A DNA stretch of 64,000 nucleotides from Gammaproteobacteria bacterium (GTDB lineage Bacteria; Pseudomonadota; Gammaproteobacteria; GRL18), in assembly GCA_016744395.1 (NCBI GenBank), contig JADGEK010000017.1, forward strand, positions 1 to 64,000, given 5' to 3'. Shown in pieces: positions 1 to 8,573 of the stretch. Below the pieces are notes generated by a model. That model was not told the origin of the DNA and ran no database searches. It saw nothing but the letters and a program-made list of their open reading frames with translations. A program made the position numbers and the translations under genes. The first letter of the stretch is position 1. The number at the start of each line of letters is the position of its first letter.

Positions 1-1
1 A

Positions 2-982
2 CAGCAAGATGCCTTTTTGCCCTATATTGAAGATGGGACTTTTATTTTTGTTGGGGCAACTACTGAAAACCCTTCATTCGAATTGAATAATGCACTTTTA
101 TCTCGTGCCAGAGTGTATCTTTTAAAAGTGCTTAGTCAGGACGAGTTGTTTGCTTTACTCAATCTTGTCTTATTAGATAATGAACGTGGACTTGGTGTAC
201 AGAAAATCCACATTAAAGATGATGATAAACAGCATTTAGTCATTGCAGCAGATGGTGATGCCAGGAAACTCTTAAACTTATTAGAAATTTCTTCTGATCT
301 GGCTGAAATGACTGCTGGTCAGACTACGATTGATTCTGAAGTCATTACTCAGGTTGTTTCAGGTACGAGTCAACGTTTTGATAAAGGTGGAGATTTATTT
401 TATGACCAAATCTCGGCATTTCATAAGTCTGTTCGTGGGTCATCTCCTGATGGTGCTCTGTATTGGATGTCTCGAATGATTGAAGCGGGTTGTGACCCTC
501 TCTATATCGCAAGACGCCTATTAGCAATAGCCTCTGAAGATATTGGTAATGCTGATCCTCGTGCTATGCAAATTTCCTTGAATGCCTGGGATGCTTTTGA
601 ACGACTAGGCCCTAAAGAAGGCAATCGTGCGATTGCTCAAGCGGCCATTTATTGTGCTTTGGCTCCTAAAAGCAATGCGGTTTATATGGCTTATAATGCT
701 GCAACGGAATGTGCTAAGGGATCAGGCTCTTTAGATGTTCCTGTTCATTTACGAAATGCTCCTACTAAGCTTATGGAATCATTAGGTTATGGTGATGAAT
801 ATCGATATTCTCATAGTGAACCTGAAGCATTTTCTGCAGGTCAAACCTATCTACCACCAGAATTAATAGATAATCAAGGGGGTTCTCCTCAATTTTATTA
901 TCCAGAGTCTCGTGGACTTGAGATAAAATTGAAAGACAAACTCAAGCATTTACAGCTACTCAATAAACAATCAAAAGTGTAA
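2..982 (+). CDS. rarA: Replication-associated recombination protein A, C-terminal part (5' end outside window)
   Basis: RarA (MgsA) is a clamp-loader-like AAA+ ATPase acting at stalled replication forks. The reading frame is open from the first complete codon at base 2, and the visible 326 residues begin QQDAFLPYIEDG, which lies inside the AAA+ core; the internal TTG at 17 is not the true start. The stretch GATTENPSFELNNALLSRAR is the sensor/arginine-finger segment typical of the family, and the rest matches the lid and tetramerisation domains. Walker A and B lie upstream of the window. The family is about 440-450 residues, so roughly a quarter is missing. The assignment is secure from motif and length. 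Confidence 0.93.
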   Translation, partial: QQDAFLPYIEDGTFIFVGATTENPSFELNNALLSRARVYLLKVLSQDELFALLNLVLLDNERGLGVQKIHIKDDDKQHLVIAADGDARKLLNLLEISSDLAEMTAGQTTIDSEVITQVVSGTSQRFDKGGDLFYDQISAFHKSVRGSSPDGALYWMSRMIEAGCDPLYIARRLLAIASEDIGNADPRAMQISLNAWDAFERLGPKEGNRAIAQAAIYCALAPKSNAVYMAYNAATECAKGSGSLDVPVHLRNAPTKLMESLGYGDEYRYSHSEPEAFSAGQTYLPPELIDNQGGSPQFYYPESRGLEIKLKDKLKHLQLLNKQSKV

Positions 983-1007
983 TATTAAACTTGTTTACCT
1001 TTACCTC

Positions 1008-1024
1008 CTTAAGGTTTCTTTAAG
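1008..1024 (+). promoter_or_regulatory. PmrA/QseB-type response-regulator box upstream of the hemolysin-family operon
   Basis: CTTAAG, five bases (GTTTC), then TTTAAG. This matches the half-site arrangement (C/T)TTAA(G/T)-N5-(C/T)TTAA(G/T) recognised by PmrA/BasR-QseB family regulators. It lies 46 bases before the first gene (1071). A regulator of this subfamily is encoded at 5207-5875 in the same run of genes, so autoregulation is plausible. Seen directly: the sequence and spacing. Inferred: that this regulator binds it. Confidence 0.5.
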
Positions 1025-1070
1025 GTTCATTTATTAAACTGATTCTAATGAAAACTTAATTGGAAATCAG

Positions 1071-1862
1071 ATGAACACCTCAGCAGCACAAACCGATAAT
1101 ATTACTTTCCTTTCTGAACATAAATCTGAACGCAAGAATTGTCAGATATATTCCTCTCAAATTAATTATTTTCATCAGGGCATGCCGCAAAGATCTCGTT
1201 TAGAAGCCTTTATCGGTAAAGTGTATAAAAAATATTATAATACAGAAATTGATCATTTTTATCCAAACCTTCTTGCCATTGAGTCCAATAATAACCAGGA
1301 ACATTCTATCAAAGCGATTGCAGGTATTCGTAGCGCAGAATATGAGTCATTATTTTCAGAATATTATCTTTCGGATGATCTTGAAAATACTTTATTAAAT
1401 ATTTATCACCATCCTATCTCACGTAATTCCATAGTTGAAGTTGGAAACTTAGCACCTGCCAGTGTGGGTCAAATGCGTTGGTTAATTACATCAATTGCTG
1501 CTTTTCTCTATTCTACTGGTTTTAAATACATTGTTTTCACTGGCGTGGCAGGTATTTCTAATGCTTTTAAACGCATGAATTTACCATTAGAGGTGTTAGC
1601 TGAAGCCAGGCGAAGTTGTTTACCAGAAGATATTAAAAACAAGTGGGGAGATGAATACTATAAATGTAAGCCTATGGTTTTTTCAGGTGATATTGAACAA
1701 ATATATAATATTGTCAAAGAAATAATTTATACCCAAAAGGGTTGTAAATCAAATAGATTAATTCCACTTTTTGAAAAAGCCTGTCAACTTGGTTTTAAAT
1801 CCCGACAACATTCAAATGATTTGTTTGATAATGACTTTAAACTTAAGGGAAAATTCTCTTGA
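1071..1862 (+). CDS. Thermostable-hemolysin family protein (T_hemolysin, GNAT-like fold suspected)
   Basis: A 263-residue protein resembling the Vibrio thermostable delta-hemolysin family (PF12261). The best-conserved part runs from about residue 121 to 180 (EVGNLAPASVGQMRWLI, then FKYIVFTGVAGISNAFKRM). There is no signal peptide or membrane segment, so it is probably cytoplasmic despite the name. My recollection is that the family belongs with acyltransferase (GNAT/LuxI-like) folds; that would fit its neighbours, an acyl ligase overlapping it by 4 bases, a diiron-type oxidase and an SDR. A pore-forming activity is not supported by anything visible here. It is the first gene of the cluster and follows the PmrA-type box. 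Confidence 0.75.
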   Translation: MNTSAAQTDNITFLSEHKSERKNCQIYSSQINYFHQGMPQRSRLEAFIGKVYKKYYNTEIDHFYPNLLAIESNNNQEHSIKAIAGIRSAEYESLFSEYYLSDDLENTLLNIYHHPISRNSIVEVGNLAPASVGQMRWLITSIAAFLYSTGFKYIVFTGVAGISNAFKRMNLPLEVLAEARRSCLPEDIKNKWGDEYYKCKPMVFSGDIEQIYNIVKEIIYTQKGCKSNRLIPLFEKACQLGFKSRQHSNDLFDNDFKLKGKFS

Positions 1863-3421
1863 ATATTCTTCAGCAAAAAATAAATTATTTTGCAAATGAA
1901 TCTCCTCAAAAAAAGGCGATTCAAGGAGATGATTTTACTTTAAGTTATGAGAAACTGATTAATGAAGTCGATGCTGTGGCATCAAAAATCGGATTGTTAA
2001 CCAAAAATGAAAAGCACAATAGAACTCAAACTTATGCAATTTTTATGGATAACCATCCAGCATGGGCTATCATTGATTTAGCACTTTTATTTAACCAATA
2101 TTGTTCAGTACCATTGCCAAAGTTTTTTTCCAGTAAACAATTGAAGCATGCATTAATAGATTCAAATGCAAGTTATATTATTTTAGATGAATCTGAACGT
2201 AGTACTGAATTTATAAGTGAGTTAAAAGCTGTAATCTTAGCGAAACAAAATTTTATTATTGCTCAAAAAAAAGTTTATTTATTACATCTCAATATGACAA
2301 GTCATAATGAATGCAAGGGTACTTCTCCCAATCGTTTATTAGCGGATGCTGCAAAAATCACCTATACCTCTGGCACAACCGATAAACCAAAAGGTGTCCT
2401 TTTATCTGAAAAGGTCATTATGTCAAAAGTTGATGCTTTAGTAACCGCGACAGAGTTTACTAATAAAGATATATCATTGACCATATTACCATTATCGACC
2501 TTGTTAGAAAACATCGGCGGCCTATATGTTCCTCTATGTTGTGGTGCAAGTGTCACAATTCTTACTCCTGAAAGCATAGGTCTTTCAGGCTCTAGCAAGG
2601 TTAATCAGGAGCAATTACTAAATATCATCACTGATTATAAACCCAGTACCTTTATTATTATCCCACAATTCCTTTTGTTAATTGTGAATGCTATATCTAA
2701 TGGATATCAATTGCCTGGGACAGTTCGTTTTATTGCAATGGGTGGCGCACCTATTTCAATGAAATTACTTGAATTAGCCTTGCAATTAAAAATACCTGTG
2801 TTTGAGGGCTATGGTCTATCAGAAGCAACTTCAGTCATTGCTGTTAATAATTCAAAATTTAATTGCTTAGGATCGGTCGGCAAGGTTTTGAACTCTCATC
2901 AAGTTAAAATTAGTCCTCAGGGAGAAATTCTTGTAAAGGGTCAACTTTTTAGTGCTTATCTTGGTCAAAAAAAACGATCGGATGAAGATTACTATGCCAC
3001 AGGAGACTTGGGGTATTTTGATGACCAAGGTTTTCTCTATATAACAGGAAGAATTAGAAATGTAATTAATTCTTCATTTGGTCGTAATATTTCACCAGAA
3101 TGGATTGAAAAAGAACTTGAGACCATTCCACTGATCGCTCAGTGTGTCATTTTTGGTCATGGGAAACCCAGTATTGTTGCTGTTCTTACATTGAGAGTTA
3201 AACTGGATAATGGCATTAAAGAACAAATTGATATCCAAATTAATGTGATTAATAAAGATCTACCTGACTACGCTAGAGTCAGAGATTTTATCTTGGCCGA
3301 TGAACTTTTTAGTGTTGATAATTCCTTACTGACTGGGATGGGGCGACCCAGGCGTGGAAATATCTATAAAGTCTATCATTCCCAAATAGAGCAATGTTAT
3401 GACATTGAACTAACAGAATAA
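1859..3421 (+). CDS. AMP-forming acyl-CoA synthetase/ligase family protein
   Basis: A 520-residue member of the adenylate-forming (ANL) superfamily, expected to activate a carboxylic acid with ATP. Motifs in order: TYTSGTTDKPKG (phosphate-binding A3, about 168-179), GYGLSEAT (A5, 318-325), YYATGDLGYF (A7, 378-387), ITGR (395-398). At the C-terminus the A10 region reads LTGMGRPRR (491-499), where the usual catalytic lysine (NGK/TGK) is arginine. The start is a TTG that overlaps the previous stop, implying translational coupling. The substrate is unknown; the neighbouring hemolysin-family and oxidase genes suggest a fatty acid. No carrier protein is encoded nearby. Confidence 0.85.
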   Translation: MNILQQKINYFANESPQKKAIQGDDFTLSYEKLINEVDAVASKIGLLTKNEKHNRTQTYAIFMDNHPAWAIIDLALLFNQYCSVPLPKFFSSKQLKHALIDSNASYIILDESERSTEFISELKAVILAKQNFIIAQKKVYLLHLNMTSHNECKGTSPNRLLADAAKITYTSGTTDKPKGVLLSEKVIMSKVDALVTATEFTNKDISLTILPLSTLLENIGGLYVPLCCGASVTILTPESIGLSGSSKVNQEQLLNIITDYKPSTFIIIPQFLLLIVNAISNGYQLPGTVRFIAMGGAPISMKLLELALQLKIPVFEGYGLSEATSVIAVNNSKFNCLGSVGKVLNSHQVKISPQGEILVKGQLFSAYLGQKKRSDEDYYATGDLGYFDDQGFLYITGRIRNVINSSFGRNISPEWIEKELETIPLIAQCVIFGHGKPSIVAVLTLRVKLDNGIKEQIDIQINVINKDLPDYARVRDFILADELFSVDNSLLTGMGRPRRGNIYKVYHSQIEQCYDIELTE

Positions 3422-3471
3422 AATTTGAGTTTTTATGAGTCCAATTTTTAAATGAGAAATGGAGAATTTGT

Positions 3472-4128
3472 GTGAGTGAGTTTTTTAATGTTTTAATGGC
3501 TTCAACAGAAGATGAACGTGCAGAATTTCTAAAAATTGAAACTTTGCAAAAGGGAAGTGTTGGTGAACTTTCATTAAAAAGTTATCAGGAATTTCTCATT
3601 CAGGCTTATCATCATGTCAAACATACCACACCATTATTAATGGCCTGTGGTAGCTATCTGCCATCAAATAAAGAATGGTTGCGTAATGCCATAGCAGAAT
3701 ATATAGAAGAAGAATTAGGTCATCAGGAATGGATTCTTAATGATATTGCTGCCACTGGATTAGACCCTGAATTAACACGCTTTGGAAAACCTCTTCAAGC
3801 AACTGAATTAATGGTCTCTTACGCCTATGACATGATCAGGCGTGTCAATCCTGTGGGGTTTTTTGGCATGGTTCTCGTCTTAGAAGGTACCAGTGTGTCA
3901 TTGGCAACGAATGCTGCAATACATTTACAAAAAAAATTGAAATTACCTGCGAGTGCATTTAGCTATTTAAGTTCCCACGGTTCATTAGATATTGAACATA
4001 TGGGCTTTTATGAAGAATTAATGAATAAGGTCACTGATAGTGATGATCAGAGAGACATCATTCATGCTGCAAAAATGTTTTATAAGTTATACGGTGATAT
4101 CTTTCATTCAATTAATCTTTCACATTGA
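3472..4128 (+). CDS. Heme-oxygenase-fold putative diiron enzyme (TenA-like / iron-containing redox enzyme family)
   Basis: A 218-residue all-helical protein starting at GTG. Potential metal ligands are arranged as in heme-oxygenase-like diiron oxidases: H47/H48/H51, the helix EEELGHQE with E81 and H84 (ExxH), E138 in LEGTS, and HGSLDIEH with H169, D173 and H176. Family members include the fatty-acid decarboxylase UndA and the oxygenase CADD. By analogy it may oxidise the acyl product of the neighbouring ligase. That is inference; a thiaminase-type TenA role is less likely because no thiamin gene is near. It lies 50 bases after the ligase, 247 before the SDR. Confidence 0.75.
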   Translation: MSEFFNVLMASTEDERAEFLKIETLQKGSVGELSLKSYQEFLIQAYHHVKHTTPLLMACGSYLPSNKEWLRNAIAEYIEEELGHQEWILNDIAATGLDPELTRFGKPLQATELMVSYAYDMIRRVNPVGFFGMVLVLEGTSVSLATNAAIHLQKKLKLPASAFSYLSSHGSLDIEHMGFYEELMNKVTDSDDQRDIIHAAKMFYKLYGDIFHSINLSH

Positions 4129-4249
4129 TTTCGAAATTACTTATTGCTGTAGACCTGACACATTTCTAATATAACGGGTATAAAAATTAAAATAAATTTC
4201 AGCTTTAATAAGAAAAAAATAATGGTCAATATAAAGAAGCTAAGAAAAT

Positions 4250-4345
4250 ATGGATAAAACCCCTTTACGTGTGCAAAGACCTGTTGCAGATAAAGATAGG
4301 CGTGATCAAATTTTGTCCAAGTTAAAAACCATAGAACATTACTAA
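4250..4345 (+). CDS. Small ORF, 31 residues, unknown
   Basis: The otherwise empty 246-base gap between the diiron-type enzyme and the SDR holds an ATG ORF whose product begins MDKTPLRVQRPVADKDRRDQ and ends in a lysine-rich helix-like tail. It is strongly charged and less AT-rich than the surrounding bases, which are poor in coding character. The ribosome-binding site is weak (purine-rich AAGAAG, 10 bases upstream). I do not recognise a family. It ends 29 bases before the SDR start. It could be a real small operon member or chance; conservation in related clusters would decide. Confidence 0.45.
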   Translation: MDKTPLRVQRPVADKDRRDQILSKLKTIEHY

Positions 4346-4374
4346 TTTAACTATCAATAAAAGAGAAACTGAGC

Positions 4375-5172
4375 ATGACGCTATTACCAGATCAACGAAT
4401 TATACTCACAGGTGCAACAGGTGGTATCGGTTGTGAATTGGCAAAGCAACTGGCAGCTAAAGGTGCTAAACTGGGGCTGGTTGGCCGTTCTCTTGTAAAA
4501 TTAGAGCAATTATCTGCACAGCTTAAAACGGATTCCAATAATATCTGTTTGATTTGTGCTGACATTACAAAAAGTGATGACCGTCAATCAATTATTGAAA
4601 AGATGGAAAATGATTTTTCTGGTTATGATATGTTAATTAATTCTGCGGGTATTATGGATTTTACTTCAATTCTTGACCAGTCTGATGAAAGAATTGAAGC
4701 TGTTTTTCAAACCAATGTCATTGCACCCACATTATTATGTAAGAAAGTGATGCCTTATATGTTAGCTCAAAATAAGGGACATATCGTTAATATTGGTTCG
4801 ACTTTTGGCTCCATTGGTTTTGCCTGGTTTACTTCTTATTCTACCAGTAAATTTGCTTTACGAGGTTTTTCTCAAGCACTGCGTAGAGAATTATCAGAAA
4901 CTCCTATTAAGGTCTCCTATATCGCACCCAGAGCTGTAAGAACATCACTCAACTCAAGTGCTGTGTATAATATGGCCAAAGAAGTTAAAATGAATATGGA
5001 TGATCCTGATTTTGTTGCTAAAAAGATTATTGAGTCTATTATTAAAGAAAATAAGGAAAAATATTTAGGTTTTCCAGAGTCTTTATTTGTTAGAATTAAT
5101 GCAATACTTCCTGGCTTAGTTGATATGGCAACTCGATCTCAAAATAAAATTGCTGAAAAGTATGTACGATAG
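4375..5172 (+). CDS. Short-chain dehydrogenase/reductase
   Basis: A 265-residue classical SDR. The Rossmann dinucleotide motif TGATGGIG is at 12-19, NSAG at 89-92, and the catalytic set is N114, S142, Y155 and K159 (YSTSK). It would oxidise or reduce an alcohol/ketone with NAD(P)(H); GRS after the second strand suggests NADP(H) preference. The C-terminal 50 residues contain a hydrophobic stretch (SLFVRINAILPGLVDMA), often seen in SDRs acting on lipid substrates. It is fourth of the metabolic genes in the cluster and lies 34 bases before the response regulator. Its substrate is presumably the product of the neighbouring enzymes. Confidence 0.88.
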   Translation: MTLLPDQRIILTGATGGIGCELAKQLAAKGAKLGLVGRSLVKLEQLSAQLKTDSNNICLICADITKSDDRQSIIEKMENDFSGYDMLINSAGIMDFTSILDQSDERIEAVFQTNVIAPTLLCKKVMPYMLAQNKGHIVNIGSTFGSIGFAWFTSYSTSKFALRGFSQALRRELSETPIKVSYIAPRAVRTSLNSSAVYNMAKEVKMNMDDPDFVAKKIIESIIKENKEKYLGFPESLFVRINAILPGLVDMATRSQNKIAEKYVR

Positions 5173-5206
5173 CTTTTATTCGGTATTCTTTGATAAAGGT
5201 TAAACA

Positions 5207-5875
5207 ATGCAAGTATTACTCGTTGAGGATGACATTTCTTTAGCTGAAGGCTTACAGCAAGCTCTCAATCATGAAGGAATTACTGTAAATCATGTTGCTA
5301 AAGGTAAAGAAGCCATTTATGTTGTGGAGACTTTTCCTCCAGATATTGTTTTATTAGATCTTGGCCTTCCAGATATAGATGGCCTAGAGGTCATAAAAGT
5401 GTTACGCAAACATAAAGTCACCATCCCTATTCTAATTCTTACGGCCAGAAATTCAGTCAAAGATACTGTTTCTGGACTGGATTGTGGTGCCGATGATTAT
5501 CTGGCTAAACCTTTTGAAATACCAGAATTACTGGCACGTATACGAGTTTTGGAACGGCGAATAAGTACAACTGCAGAGTCGAATGAAATTATTATTGGTC
5601 CTGTATCGCTTGATACAACCAGTATGCAGGTTAAAATCGATAATAAAACCTCAATTTTATCTAAAAGTGAATATATGCTACTCAAAGCGCTTATGCAAAA
5701 TGCAGGTCGAGTGCAAACCCGAGATCATCTTGAGTCGCAACTTTATAGCTGGGGAGAAGAAATTAGTAGTAATGCCCTTGAAGTTCATATTCACCATTTA
5801 CGTAAGAAAATTGGTGTAGAATTTATAAAAACAATTCGTGGTATTGGTTATACTATCAATAAAACCAATAGCTAA
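5207..5875 (+). CDS. OmpR-family response regulator, PmrA/QseB-like
   Basis: A 222-residue two-domain regulator. The receiver (1-115) has E7/D8, phosphoacceptor D51 (LLDLGLPD), T79 and K101 (AKPF). The C-terminal winged helix (about 125-220) contains LSKSEYMLLKALM and the DNA-recognition segment SSNALEVHIHHLRKKIG typical of the PmrA/BasR/QseB group. It sits 31 bases before its cognate histidine kinase. The presence of a matching CTTAAG-N5-TTTAAG site at 1008-1024 suggests it controls the whole cluster, including the iron-transport genes downstream. Confidence 0.9.
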   Translation: MQVLLVEDDISLAEGLQQALNHEGITVNHVAKGKEAIYVVETFPPDIVLLDLGLPDIDGLEVIKVLRKHKVTIPILILTARNSVKDTVSGLDCGADDYLAKPFEIPELLARIRVLERRISTTAESNEIIIGPVSLDTTSMQVKIDNKTSILSKSEYMLLKALMQNAGRVQTRDHLESQLYSWGEEISSNALEVHIHHLRKKIGVEFIKTIRGIGYTINKTNS

Positions 5876-5906
5876 AATAAAGCATCAAACTCTTAACGCA
5901 TAATAT

Positions 5907-7277
5907 ATGAAATCTATTCGATTTTTTTTAAGTATTGTTATTCTATCGACGATTACTTTAATGGCTTTTTTATCGGCATTAAATGGCTATCAAGATAGTA
6001 TGGATAAAGCTGAACAATTGTTTGATTCAGAATTAGTAGATAAAGCCCATTTACTTTCAATTGCATTTTCTGCCAGTATAAAACATCAGAATGTACAGCC
6101 CAAACCATCTAATAGGTCTTCAAACAAAGTTTTTTTTACTTTTCAAATCTGGCAAAATGATAAGTTGTTGCTCACTTCTCCACAGGCTCCTAAAATTGCG
6201 ATTGCACGTTTTGAGCAGGGATTTCAAGATCGTAATTTCTTAAATCATCGCTGGCGTGCATACAGTTATTATAATAAAGAATCTAAACTCTGGATAATGA
6301 CGGCGGAAAGAATAGATATCCGATATGTGCTTGCTGAAAATATTGTTTTAGAAACAATACTAGCTGTGGTTATTATGTTGCCTATATTGGGCATTCTTAT
6401 TTGGACTATCATTACTTTTGGCTTGTATCCATTAAGACGTTTAGCGACTGAGTTAGGTAATAAAAGAGCCGATGATCTGACTCCTTTGGAAACAGAGAAT
6501 CAACCTGTAGAATTAGTTCAGGTTGTTAATTCGACTAATGATTTATTTAAACGGCTTAAGGCTTCTTTTCTACGAGAAAAACGTTTTGCTTCAGATGCAG
6601 CACATGAGTTAAGAACCCCAATTAGTGCTATTAAAATTCATCTGCATAATTTATCAAATTTTATTTCGGCTGAAGATCAGTCATCAGTCAATTCTGTTGA
6701 AACTAAAAATAGTTTTTTTCAACTACAATCTTCTGTTGATAGAATGGGACACCTGGTTGAACAGATACTGAACCTGAATCGGACATCTACAGAGCAGTTC
6801 ACCGCTCGTTTTACTCAAATTGATTTTTTTGAATTGGTTCAGAATATTATTGTTAAAGAGTATGAATACTTTGAAAAGAAACAACAAAATATTGAACTAG
6901 AAGGCGAAAGGGTTTATGTCAAAGGAAATCAATTTGCACTGGAATTATTAATACAAAATCTACTGTCAAATGCCTGTAAATACACCCCAGAAGGTGGTTC
7001 TATTCTATTGAAAATCAAATTTGATAATACACTGGTCACTTTATGCGTTGAAGATTCTGGTCCTGGTGTTCCTGAAGATCAATATAAACGCTTATTTGAC
7101 CGATTTTATCGTCTTGATGGTGATTGTCATGCTTCAGGTGTTATTGGTTGTGGCTTAGGTCTTTCAATAGTGCAACAAATTGTTGAATATCATAATGCTA
7201 AAATATCTTTAGGACGATCTCGATTCTCAAGTGGTTTATTAGTTAAAGTGGTTTTTTTAAGAGAGGTTTTTAGGTGA
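5907..7277 (+). CDS. Sensor histidine kinase, QseC/PmrB-like
   Basis: A 456-residue membrane kinase. One transmembrane helix is at about 7-26 and a second at about 149-172, enclosing a periplasmic sensor of roughly 120 residues; a HAMP-like linker follows. The H-box FASDAAHELRTP places the phosphorylated histidine at H233. The C-terminal ATPase domain shows NLLSNACKYTPEGG (N-box) and EDSGPGVPE (G1), then GCGLGLSIVQQI (G2). I see no ExxE iron-binding motif of the PmrB type in the sensor region, so its ligand is unknown. It pairs with the regulator immediately upstream; its stop overlaps the start of the next gene, which ties it to the iron-transport genes. Confidence 0.9.
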   Translation: MKSIRFFLSIVILSTITLMAFLSALNGYQDSMDKAEQLFDSELVDKAHLLSIAFSASIKHQNVQPKPSNRSSNKVFFTFQIWQNDKLLLTSPQAPKIAIARFEQGFQDRNFLNHRWRAYSYYNKESKLWIMTAERIDIRYVLAENIVLETILAVVIMLPILGILIWTIITFGLYPLRRLATELGNKRADDLTPLETENQPVELVQVVNSTNDLFKRLKASFLREKRFASDAAHELRTPISAIKIHLHNLSNFISAEDQSSVNSVETKNSFFQLQSSVDRMGHLVEQILNLNRTSTEQFTARFTQIDFFELVQNIIVKEYEYFEKKQQNIELEGERVYVKGNQFALELLIQNLLSNACKYTPEGGSILLKIKFDNTLVTLCVEDSGPGVPEDQYKRLFDRFYRLDGDCHASGVIGCGLGLSIVQQIVEYHNAKISLGRSRFSSGLLVKVVFLREVFR

Positions 7278-7633
7278 TTTTTGAATTCAATCGTTTTACC
7301 TTTATCACTCTGTTTACTTTGCTTACAATGATTTTTATTCTATGCGTGCAGGATAATGTATATGCTGCAACACCTGTTATTAACATTGAGATAAAAAACC
7401 ATTTGTTCCATCCTTCTGAAATTGAGATTCCAAAAAATACTAAAGTAAAACTGATGATTCACAATAGAGATGAAACCGATGAAGAATTTGAAAGTTTTGA
7501 ACTTAATCGTGAAAAAGTCATTATTGGAAAACATAAGGGTGTTATATTTATTGGTCCATTACCAGAAGGTGAGTATCCCTTTTTTGGTGAATTTTTCCCA
7601 AAAACAGCACAGGGTAAAGTCATTGTTAAATAA
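7274..7633 (+). CDS. Periplasmic cupredoxin-like protein (EfeO-type cupredoxin domain)
   Basis: A 119-residue protein with an N-terminal signal sequence (about 1-32, ending YAA) and a single small beta-sandwich domain starting INIEIKNHLFHPSEIEIPKN, typical of the Cupredoxin_1 domain found in EfeO and in FTR1-linked proteins. The mature part has no cysteine, so a blue-copper type 1 site is absent. The GTG start overlaps the kinase stop by 4 bases, and the FTR1 permease follows 48 bases later. Likely role: periplasmic partner in ferrous/ferric iron delivery to the permease. The role is inferred from neighbours. Confidence 0.78.
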   Translation: MIFEFNRFTFITLFTLLTMIFILCVQDNVYAATPVINIEIKNHLFHPSEIEIPKNTKVKLMIHNRDETDEEFESFELNREKVIIGKHKGVIFIGPLPEGEYPFFGEFFPKTAQGKVIVK

Positions 7634-7681
7634 AGAAAATAATAGAGCGTTATTTACAATGAACTCAAATAGGTATGAGAT

Positions 7682-8500
7682 ATGTTATTAAGTTCGGTTA
7701 TTATTATTTTGCGTGAGGTACTCGAAGCTGCACTTTTATTTAGTGTTCTGATTGCCTTATCAAAACAAATGGGATTTAGTTTACGTTGGCTTTTTTGGTC
7801 ATTACTACTTGGAGTTTTAGGTGCATTCACCTATGGATTCAATATAAATATTGTCTCTGATTTATTTGATGGTGTGGGTCAGGAAGTGAGTAATGCAGCT
7901 ATTCAGCTTATTATCTATGCCATGTTGGTGCTATATATGTTGTTATTAACCCGCTTTTCATATAATGAGTCTTCTATTCAATTTCCTTTTAAAGAACGAG
8001 AAAAAACATTCATCATTCTGAGTATGATTATCATTATCTCTTTAGCCATAACTCGTGAAGGTGCTGAAATAATACTCTATTTTATCAGTGTGACTCATAA
8101 CGCCTCTTACTTTCTGACAGTACTTGTTGGTATGACCATTGGTGCAAGTATTGGTATCAGTATTGGTTTATTATTTTATTACTTATTAATGAGCCTAAAA
8201 CCACGGAAATCAATTTTCATTGGATTGGTATTATTATTAATTGTATCAGCTGGGATGGTATCACAAGCGTCCTTGTTACTCATACAAGCTGATTGGTTGC
8301 CTTCACAATTACCCCTCTGGAATAGTTCTGCTTTTCTTTCTGAAAAATCTATTTTTGGTCAATTAATGTATGCACTTGTGGGATATGAGTCAACACCGAC
8401 GGCAATTCAGGCTGGATTGTATTTATTGGGGTTTATTGTCCCCATTTCTCTAATTGTGGCTTCCAGTGTGTTTCATTCAAAAAAGAACAAATCAACTTAA
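7682..8500 (+). CDS. FTR1-family iron permease
   Basis: A 272-residue polytopic membrane protein with about seven hydrophobic helices. Two copies of the family's REXXE iron-translocation motif are visible: REVLE at 11-15 and REGAE at 125-129, each inside a membrane helix. Length agrees with EfeU/FTR1 proteins (about 270-280). Together with the cupredoxin-like protein just upstream and the putative outer-membrane protein downstream it probably forms an iron-uptake module. No EfeB peroxidase or EfeO M75 domain is present, so this is a reduced version of the Efe-type system. Function is well supported; regulation by the adjacent two-component system is inferred. Confidence 0.9.
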   Translation: MLLSSVIIILREVLEAALLFSVLIALSKQMGFSLRWLFWSLLLGVLGAFTYGFNINIVSDLFDGVGQEVSNAAIQLIIYAMLVLYMLLLTRFSYNESSIQFPFKEREKTFIILSMIIIISLAITREGAEIILYFISVTHNASYFLTVLVGMTIGASIGISIGLLFYYLLMSLKPRKSIFIGLVLLLIVSAGMVSQASLLLIQADWLPSQLPLWNSSAFLSEKSIFGQLMYALVGYESTPTAIQAGLYLLGFIVPISLIVASSVFHSKKNKST

Positions 8501-8573
8501 TAGCTGCTTACTTTTTTAAATTTAACTTATTTACTTATATTGCTTACTTATATTAACAACTATACCATGGATT

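Noticed and set aside
1071..1862. A secreted pore-forming hemolysin role
   Set aside because: No signal peptide or membrane-inserting segment; the operon is metabolic, so the name may be misleading.
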